Positions 1 to 4,948 of a stretch of 8,037 nucleotides of DNA are shown piece by piece. The notes beneath the pieces were generated by a model. That model had not been told where the DNA came from. It saw only the letters and a list, made by a program, of their open reading frames with translations, and did not search any database. The translations under genes and the position numbers were made by a program. The number at the start of each line of letters is the position of its first letter. Position 1 is the first letter of the stretch. The DNA is from Planctomycetaceae bacterium (GTDB lineage: Bacteria > Planctomycetota > Planctomycetia > Pirellulales > UBA1268), in assembly GCA_947453875.1 (NCBI GenBank), contig CANGIH010000090.1:1-8037 (forward strand), in the 5' to 3' direction.

Positions 1-795
1 ATAGCGGTCGCGGACACTTTCCGTTTCCCGGGCGAGATCGAAGGCCTCGAGATCGACACTCCCCAGCAGCCGGAGAGCCTCGGCATACATCCGGTCGTAG
101 GCCTCGATCTGCGTGCCGCCGAAGGTGGCCTTGAAGTCACGGTCGATCTTCTCGGCAAGCGTGAGGCGACGCTTGAAATTCTCCTCCGTGAGGTAGGCGG
201 GGCGGGTCGTGTGCTCGAGGCCCGCCTTCGGATCGGCCACCGGCACCGGCGCCAGCGCCGGATCGAGAAAGCCGCTGCCGGGATGGTCGTTGCCATTGCC
301 GACGAGGACATACCCGGGGAGATCCCCCGGGCGGCGGCCAGCGGTGTGGAGCGCCCAGGCCCCGAAGGCCGGATGGCGGATGGAGTTGATCTGCGGGTAG
401 CTCGTCCGCATGAGATACGTCCCCTGCTCGTGGGCCCCGGTCTGGGTCGTCACGGCCCGGAGGATCGCCAGCTTCTCCGACATCCCCGCGAGCCTCGTCA
501 TCGATTCGCCGAAAAGGATTCCCGGCGTCTTCGTCTGGATGACGCCCGTCTCCCCCTGCTCCTCGCGGCCCGGCTTGGGGTCGAAGGTGTCGAGGTGGCT
601 CATCGCCCCGCGCATGAAGAGGCTGATGATGTTCGTGCCGGAGGGGAGCGGTGGCGCCGCGACACCGGGCGACGGCACGGCCAACATCGTGTCGACCGCC
701 GTCACTCCGAGGGCTGTGCGCGCGATCCGCGCCATCGCCCCGCGGCGGGCGAGCCGGCAGTCGAGCCACGAAGCGGAAGGAACGCGGGCAGGCAT
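1..795 (-). CDS. DUF1501 family protein, N-terminal 265 residues (gene runs off the left edge)
   Basis: The minus strand reads open without a stop from an ATG at 795 to the window edge, so the C-terminal part is missing. Residues about 50-265 read as a DUF1501 protein: a hydrophobic strand leads into RGAMSHLDTFDPKPG (residues 62-76), followed by TPGILF and KLAILRAVTTQTGAHEQG (108-125). This is the order seen in planctomycete members, which are distantly related to the sulfatase/alkaline phosphatase fold. Their biochemical role is not established. The start lies 8 bp after the stop of the PSCyt2/PSD1 gene, so the two are almost certainly cotranscribed, and this pairing is characteristic of Planctomycetota. 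There is no convincing Shine-Dalgarno, which suggests reinitiation. The N-terminus contains an Arg pair (ARRGAM, residues 16-21) and a mildly hydrophobic stretch, but not the usual RRxFL Tat motif, so export is possible but not clear. Family assignment is firm; function is unknown. Confidence 0.9.
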   Translation of the reverse strand, partial: MPARVPSASWLDCRLARRGAMARIARTALGVTAVDTMLAVPSPGVAAPPLPSGTNIISLFMRGAMSHLDTFDPKPGREEQGETGVIQTKTPGILFGESMTRLAGMSEKLAILRAVTTQTGAHEQGTYLMRTSYPQINSIRHPAFGAWALHTAGRRPGDLPGYVLVGNGNDHPGSGFLDPALAPVPVADPKAGLEHTTRPAYLTEENFKRRLTLAEKIDRDFKATFGGTQIEAYDRMYAEALRLLGSVDLEAFDLARETESVRDRY

Positions 796-803
796 GGCGG
801 AGC

Positions 804-2810
804 TCACTGGATGAAGAGGAATTCGCGTGTGTTGAGCAGGGCCCAGATCAGATTGCCACAGCCGGTGGGGCGGTCGTTGGCGGTGGTGATCTCCGCCACC
901 GCCAGCCGCCGGTCCTCCTTGTCGGGGAGCCGGGAGAGAACCGAGAGGAAGATGACGTCGACCACCTGGCCCGGGTCGTGCTCGGCCAGTTCGTCGACGA
1001 TCATCGAGCCACGCTCGAGCATGGCGTGGGTGATCGGGCCGTTGAACATCGCCAGAATCTGCGGGACGGTCGCCACCGTGCGGCCGCCGTCGATCGTCTC
1101 CCGGTCCCCCTGGCCAAACTGACGGAGAAAATGCCCCAGCGGCAGCGGCGTGGGAAGCTCGCTGGCCCGGGCGAGAATCTGCCCCTTGTAGCCGTAGCGA
1201 CGGAGCATCCGCGCCCGGGTCTTCCGCGGCGAGAAGGCCTCCTCGTAGCGGTCGAAAGCGGCGTGGGCCGCGGCGAAGCCGGGATTCCTTCCGGAGAGGT
1301 CGAGGTTCACCGCCGCTGCGAAGGCCTCGAACGTGGGGCGCTCGTAGGCCCAGGGGTCGTGGGCCACCAGCGTGATGATCGAGTCCCACAACTGCTCGGC
1401 CGACTGTCTGCGGAGGGCAGGCGCGGCGAACGTGAACGTCTCCCCCGTCGTCGTGTCGAAGGGGATTGCCCGTCGCTGCCAGGCTTCGGTGGCGACGACG
1501 ATGCGGACGAACTCACGGAGATCGAAGTCGAGCCGGATCATCTCGGCGGCGAGATGATCCAACAGCTCCGGGTGGGAGGGGGGATTGTCGTCGCGGAAGT
1601 CGTCGATCGGCTCGACCAGACCGACGCCGAAGCAGAGCTTCCACATCCGGTTGGCGATCGTCCGGGCGAAGCGGGGATTGTCGCGCGAGGTGACCCAGGC
1701 GGCGAACTGCGCGCGGCCGTCGAGACCGCGGGCCTCCTCCGGCACCTCCCCCCAGAGGACATGCGGCGCGACGACATCCTCCGGTTTGGCGTCGGCATAC
1801 TGGTAGTCGTGCGGGAGCTTCAGCTGGCGGTCGCGGAAGTTGAGGTTCGTCCCGTTGGCCTGGAGGAACTGGAGGAAGGAGTTGTCGACCTTCTTTCCGC
1901 TTTCTTTGGCGCGCTTGCGGCTCTCGGCGACGAGGGCCCGGACATTCCTCGCCGTGGCGTCGGCCGTGTCGGCCAGGGCCTCCTTCCGCATCTCCTTGCG
2001 CAAGACCTTCTCCGGCTTGCCACCGAGCCCCGAGCGCGTGCCGGCGGTGAAGGCGGCCAATTCGTAGAACTGGTGCTGGGTCCAGGCATCGAAGGGATGA
2101 TCGTGGCACTGGGCACAGCCGATCTGCGTGCCGAGGAAGACGCGGACGGTATTGTCGACGTAGGGGAGCGGCATTCCCTGATCGCGGAGCTGGTAGCCGA
2201 CGGCGGGGTTTTCCCATAGCTTGCCGTCGGCGGTGAGCATCTCGTGGACCCACTCATCGTACGGGCGGTTGGCGGCGATCGACCGCTTCACCCAGTCGAG
2301 ATAGGGCTCGCTCCAGAGATTTCTCTGCGGCCGCTCCGTGAGCCGGAGCGTGTCGGCCCACTCGTTGTAGAACCGGCTCACCCAGTCGGCACTCTCGAGG
2401 AGACTGTCGACGAGCGCCGTGCGCTTGTCGGGGGCGGTTGAGTCGAGGAACGCGACCGCCTCGTCATGCGTGGGGATCCGGCCGCCGAGTTCGAGAGAGA
2501 CGCGGCGGAGGAACTGGGCGTCGGTGAGCGGCGGGGGGGGAGTGACGCCGTCGACTGTATGACGCGCGGCGAGAAGGGCGTCGATCCGGCTCGCTGCCTC
2601 GCCGACCGCCGGCCGCGTGGTGCGGTCGATCGGCGCGACGGCGAGCGTCGCACCGTCGGGTGTATCGCGAACCGCCGCCGGCAGTCGGAACGGCACCGGG
2701 TCCCGCGCTCGCCGCGCGGCGGGCTTTTTCGTCTCGGCCCCGAGGCCACCGATGGCGGCGGCGATCAGGAGCGGGATGAGGAACAGCCGTCGGGAGAAGG
2801 TCGTAGGCAT
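804..2810 (-). CDS. PSCyt2/PSD1 (DUF1549-DUF1553) domain protein, secreted
   Basis: The product is 668 residues. An N-terminal signal sequence has basic residues at 7-8, a hydrophobic core at about 9-22 (LFLIPLLIAAAIGG) and a probable cleavage near residue 25, so it should act outside the cytoplasm. DUF1549 (PSCyt2) spans about 73-255 and ends in the family hallmark GTQIGCAQCHDHPFD; the CxxCH at 232-236 could bind c-type haem covalently. A Lys/Arg-rich, probably helical stretch (265-310) and the KLPHDYQYADAKP segment (331-343) lead into DUF1553 (PSD1), about 362-640, with FARTIANRMWKLCFGVGL and the usual ending WALLNTREFLF. Length and architecture are normal for the subgroup that lacks an N-terminal PSCyt1 haem domain. 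It is the upstream partner of the DUF1501 gene. ATG 2810 is supported by the signal peptide and by a weak GGAG 10 bp upstream (2821-2824). The 183 bp between it and the aminotransferase gene show no clear promoter or terminator. The family is known in planctomycetes, but its reaction is unproven. Confidence 0.93.
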   Translation of the reverse strand: MPTTFSRRLFLIPLLIAAAIGGLGAETKKPAARRARDPVPFRLPAAVRDTPDGATLAVAPIDRTTRPAVGEAASRIDALLAARHTVDGVTPPPPLTDAQFLRRVSLELGGRIPTHDEAVAFLDSTAPDKRTALVDSLLESADWVSRFYNEWADTLRLTERPQRNLWSEPYLDWVKRSIAANRPYDEWVHEMLTADGKLWENPAVGYQLRDQGMPLPYVDNTVRVFLGTQIGCAQCHDHPFDAWTQHQFYELAAFTAGTRSGLGGKPEKVLRKEMRKEALADTADATARNVRALVAESRKRAKESGKKVDNSFLQFLQANGTNLNFRDRQLKLPHDYQYADAKPEDVVAPHVLWGEVPEEARGLDGRAQFAAWVTSRDNPRFARTIANRMWKLCFGVGLVEPIDDFRDDNPPSHPELLDHLAAEMIRLDFDLREFVRIVVATEAWQRRAIPFDTTTGETFTFAAPALRRQSAEQLWDSIITLVAHDPWAYERPTFEAFAAAVNLDLSGRNPGFAAAHAAFDRYEEAFSPRKTRARMLRRYGYKGQILARASELPTPLPLGHFLRQFGQGDRETIDGGRTVATVPQILAMFNGPITHAMLERGSMIVDELAEHDPGQVVDVIFLSVLSRLPDKEDRRLAVAEITTANDRPTGCGNLIWALLNTREFLFIQ

Positions 2811-2993
2811 GGTCGCTGCGCTCCACGGTGGGGTGTCCTGAGCGGACTGCTTCCACCTGCTGCCCCGCAGCCGGTTCGGTCAGGGACGACGTCCGCCACA
2901 GACAGCCAGAGGGCGACTCCCGGGGCCGGGCGAATCCCTTTGGAATTCAACTGCCGAGCGGGGGAAAGGTTGCTTCCCATCGCCCCCTCCACT

Positions 2994-4151
2994 TTAAAAG
3001 GCCCGGCGGAGGCGTTGCAGTGCCATCTCCAGCCGGTCGGTGGGGCAGGCGGTATTGAGCCGGATGAAGCCGGCCGCCCCGAAGTCGCGGCCGTCGGAGG
3101 GACCGACCCCGGCCGCCACGCAGGCAGCGAAGGGATCGGCATTCCCTGTTTTCCGGCAATCGATCCAGACCAGATACGTCGCCTGCGGCCGCGTCGCTTC
3201 GAGGCCAGGAATCCCGGCGACGGCGGCGAGCGTCCGGTCGCGATGATCGGCAAGGAGCGCCACGAGCCGGCGCCGCCAGGGATCGCCATGGAGCCAGGCC
3301 GCTTCGGCGGCGGCGTAGCCGAGGGGATTGACCATCGGCACGAGCCCCCCTCCCGACGGCCGCCACCGCTTCCGCTCACCGGCATCGGGAATGATCGCCG
3401 CTGCACATCCCAGGCCGGCGAGATTCCAGGTCTTCGACGGGGCGACGAGCGTGATACACGAGGCCGCGGCCGGATGATCGAGCGTGGCGAAGGGGACGTG
3501 GGGGATGTCGTCGAGGATCAGGTCGGCCCAGATCTCGTCGCTGATCACCCGGATCGAGTTTCGTGTGGCGAAGTCGGCAAGGGCGAGGAGATCGGCACGT
3601 GAAAAGACGGTGCCGGTCGGATTGTGGGGATGGCAGAGCCAGAGGAGCTTCGTGCGCGGGGTGACCGCGGCTTGGAGAGCGTCGTGGTCGATCGACCAGC
3701 CGCTCGGCGCGCTCGAATCGCGCACGAGGCCGACGCGAACAGAGCGTCGTTCGGCCGCGCCGGGAAGCGAGAGGAACGGCGGATAGACCGGCGCAAAGGT
3801 GAGGATCTCGTCGCCAGCGTCGGTGAGGAGCCGGGCAGAGAGCGCAAGCCCCGTGACGACGCCGGGGGTGCCGACGACCGTGGCCGGGTCGATCCGCCAG
3901 CCGTGAAGCGCCTCGAGATGGCGGGCGAGGGCGGGGGCGAAGCCGGGGGGGTCGGCCGTGTAGCCGAAGACGCCATGGTCGACGCGGGCGTGGATCGCCT
4001 CGAGGACCTCTGCGGGCGCCTGAAAATCCATGTCGGCGACCCACACGGGGATCACGTCGCGGTCGGGCCAGCGATCCCATTTCTCGGCGCCGGTGTGACG
4101 ACGGTCGGGGCAATGGGCAAACGACAGGTCTGGGTGGCGGGGCGTGGGCAT
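2994..4151 (-). CDS. PatB/MalY-type PLP-dependent C-S lyase (cystathionine beta-lyase) / class I-II aminotransferase
   Basis: The product is 385 residues, close to the roughly 390 of MalY/PatB proteins. These use PLP to cleave C-S bonds of cystathionine or cysteine conjugates, giving homocysteine or a thiol plus pyruvate and ammonia, and act in the cytoplasm. The opening block CPDRRHTGAEKWDRW (14-28) and IPVWVADMDF (34-43) are signatures of this branch of fold-type I. Active-site residues visible are Tyr123 in PVYPPF, Asn177 in HNPTG, Asp205 in SDEIWADL, the PLP Schiff-base Lys240 in APSKTWNLAGLG, and the carboxylate-binding Arg364 in IRLN. The frame is open further upstream to an ATG at 4295, but that start would overlap the divergent sigma gene and add 48 residues without family similarity. 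ATG 4151 puts the family block 13 residues from the start. No Shine-Dalgarno is visible. Substrate (cystathionine, cysteine conjugate or another amino acid) cannot be read from sequence. Confidence 0.9.
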   Translation of the reverse strand: MPTPRHPDLSFAHCPDRRHTGAEKWDRWPDRDVIPVWVADMDFQAPAEVLEAIHARVDHGVFGYTADPPGFAPALARHLEALHGWRIDPATVVGTPGVVTGLALSARLLTDAGDEILTFAPVYPPFLSLPGAAERRSVRVGLVRDSSAPSGWSIDHDALQAAVTPRTKLLWLCHPHNPTGTVFSRADLLALADFATRNSIRVISDEIWADLILDDIPHVPFATLDHPAAASCITLVAPSKTWNLAGLGCAAAIIPDAGERKRWRPSGGGLVPMVNPLGYAAAEAAWLHGDPWRRRLVALLADHRDRTLAAVAGIPGLEATRPQATYLVWIDCRKTGNADPFAACVAAGVGPSDGRDFGAAGFIRLNTACPTDRLEMALQRLRRAF

Positions 4152-4208
4152 GCGGAATTGATCGGGGAAGGGGAGAATCGGGGGAAGGATGCGCGAGGGG
4201 AAAACGAC

Positions 4209-4222
4209 TCCGTTGTAACGGA
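4209..4222. promoter_or_regulatory. Perfect inverted repeat, candidate operator
   Basis: TCCGTT-GT-AACGGA is a perfect 6-bp inverted repeat around a 2-bp centre. It lies in the 131-bp space between the divergent lyase and sigma genes and ends 2 bp before the putative -35 element of the sigma promoter. The position suits a dimeric regulator acting on one or both genes. The repeat is short and a chance origin is possible. Confidence 0.35.
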
Positions 4223-4224
4223 TC

Positions 4225-4250
4225 GGAATTGCCGGCGTGTTCCAGTCGTC
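4225..4250 (+). promoter_or_regulatory. Putative ECF-type (autoregulatory) promoter for the sigma factor operon
   Basis: GGAATT at 4225-4230 followed after 16 bp by CGTC at 4247-4250 matches the general ECF promoter pattern (GGAAC-like -35, CGTC/CGTT-like -10, 16-17 bp spacing). Transcription would begin near 4257, giving a leader of about 25 nt that includes the ribosome binding site. ECF operons are often autoregulated, so the location supports the call. The -35 has T rather than the commoner C at the fifth position, and planctomycete promoter rules are poorly known. Confidence 0.4.
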
Positions 4251-4268
4251 TGCCCCCTCCGGCTCCGC

Positions 4269-4273
4269 AGGAG
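4269..4273 (+). promoter_or_regulatory. Ribosome binding site deciding the sigma factor start
   Basis: AGGAG ends 9 bp before ATG 4283. An in-frame ATG at 4229 has no such site, lies on the candidate -35 element and would precede the proposed transcription start, so 4283 is preferred. Confidence 0.7.
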
Positions 4274-4282
4274 ATTCTTCCC

Positions 4283-4948
4283 ATGCAATCAGCATCGATC
4301 GGCGCGCCTGCCCCGCCCGGCGGGGTGAGCGACGGGCTGGCGGGAGCCCTCCCCCTCGCGGCCGATGACCCGCATGTCTGGGTGATGGAGGCGGTGGAAC
4401 GGTACGAGGAGGCGCTCCTCCGCTACGCCCGCCGACTCGTCGGCGACCTCGACCTCGCCCACGACGCGGTCCAACACACGTTCCTCAAGCTCTGCGGTGA
4501 ATCGAAAGCGACGATCGAACACCGGCTCGGCCCCTGGCTGTTTGCGGTCTGCCGCAACCGGGCCATCGACCATCTCCGCCGTGGGAGCCGCGAGCGACCG
4601 CTGTCGTCGTCGTCATCGCTGCATGGCGACGGCCATCCGGGCCCGCACAAGGCCCTCCCCGCCAGCCGCGAAGCCGATCCGGCGAGGACCGCGGAGTCGC
4701 ACGATCTCGCGACCCGGCTCCACACGCTGCTCGCCGAACTGCCGCCAGCCCAGGCCGAGGCGATCGAGCTCTGGTGCCAGGGTTTTTCGTACCGGCAGAT
4801 CGGCGAGATCACCGGTCGCCAGGAGGGGAATGTTCGCGTCCTTGCCCACCGCGGCCTGACGAAACTCCGCGCCCACCCACTCGTCCGCAGCTTGCTTGCC
4901 GACCTGCCGCAGCCGCGCCCCCCGCACACCCAGGAGGTGACTCGATGA
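4283..4948 (+). CDS. ECF-type RNA polymerase sigma factor
   Basis: The product is 221 residues. It directs core RNA polymerase to a restricted promoter set and has only the two regions an ECF factor needs. Sigma region 2 lies at about 38-104: EEALLRYARRLVGDLDLAHD, then AVQHTFLKL, and the -10-recognising helix PWLFAVCRNRAIDHLRR (84-100). A Ser/Pro/Gly-rich linker (about 101-138) follows. Sigma region 4, about 142-197, carries LAELPPAQAEAIELWCQGFS and the helix-turn-helix YRQIGEITGRQEGNVRVLAHRGL. A proline-rich tail follows. A nonconserved leader of about 30 residues (Ala/Pro/Gly-rich) precedes region 2. The start was chosen by the AGGAG site. The stop overlaps the start of the vWA gene (ATGA), the arrangement usual for ECF factors and their membrane-bound regulators. 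I do not assign an ECF group number. The function of its regulon is unknown. Confidence 0.93.
   Translation: MQSASIGAPAPPGGVSDGLAGALPLAADDPHVWVMEAVERYEEALLRYARRLVGDLDLAHDAVQHTFLKLCGESKATIEHRLGPWLFAVCRNRAIDHLRRGSRERPLSSSSSLHGDGHPGPHKALPASREADPARTAESHDLATRLHTLLAELPPAQAEAIELWCQGFSYRQIGEITGRQEGNVRVLAHRGLTKLRAHPLVRSLLADLPQPRPPHTQEVTR
4932..4937 (+). promoter_or_regulatory. Ribosome binding site of the vWA gene
   Basis: AGGAGG lies inside the last codons of the sigma gene, 7 bp before ATG 4945, whose first base begins the ATGA overlap. This strong site fixes the start at 4945 rather than at any upstream in-frame codon and indicates efficient, coupled translation of the two proteins. Confidence 0.8.

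Noticed and set aside
651..2219. Long plus-strand open frame across the PSCyt2/PSD1 gene (522 codons)
   Set aside because: The minus strand carries the conserved domains; this frame is compositionally biased and has no family features.
2811..2993. Promoter or terminator between the C-S lyase gene and the PSCyt2/PSD1 gene
   Set aside because: A TTGAAT on the minus strand has no matching -10 at proper spacing, and no stem followed by a T run was seen. The gap may hold a promoter, but I cannot point to one.
4229..4282. Upstream in-frame start for the sigma factor at 4229
   Set aside because: No ribosome binding site there, it lies on the candidate -35 element, and ATG 4283 has a well-placed AGGAG.
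4152..4295. Extended N-terminus of the PatB/MalY-type gene starting at ATG 4295
   Set aside because: It would overlap the divergent sigma gene, its ribosome binding site and its promoter region, and the added 48 residues show no family features. The family's opening block starts soon after ATG 4151.
4774..4944. Upstream extension of the vWA reading frame inside the sigma gene
   Set aside because: The open frame upstream of 4945 is a shadow of the sigma coding sequence. The AGGAGG 7 bp before ATG 4945 and the ATGA overlap mark the real start.
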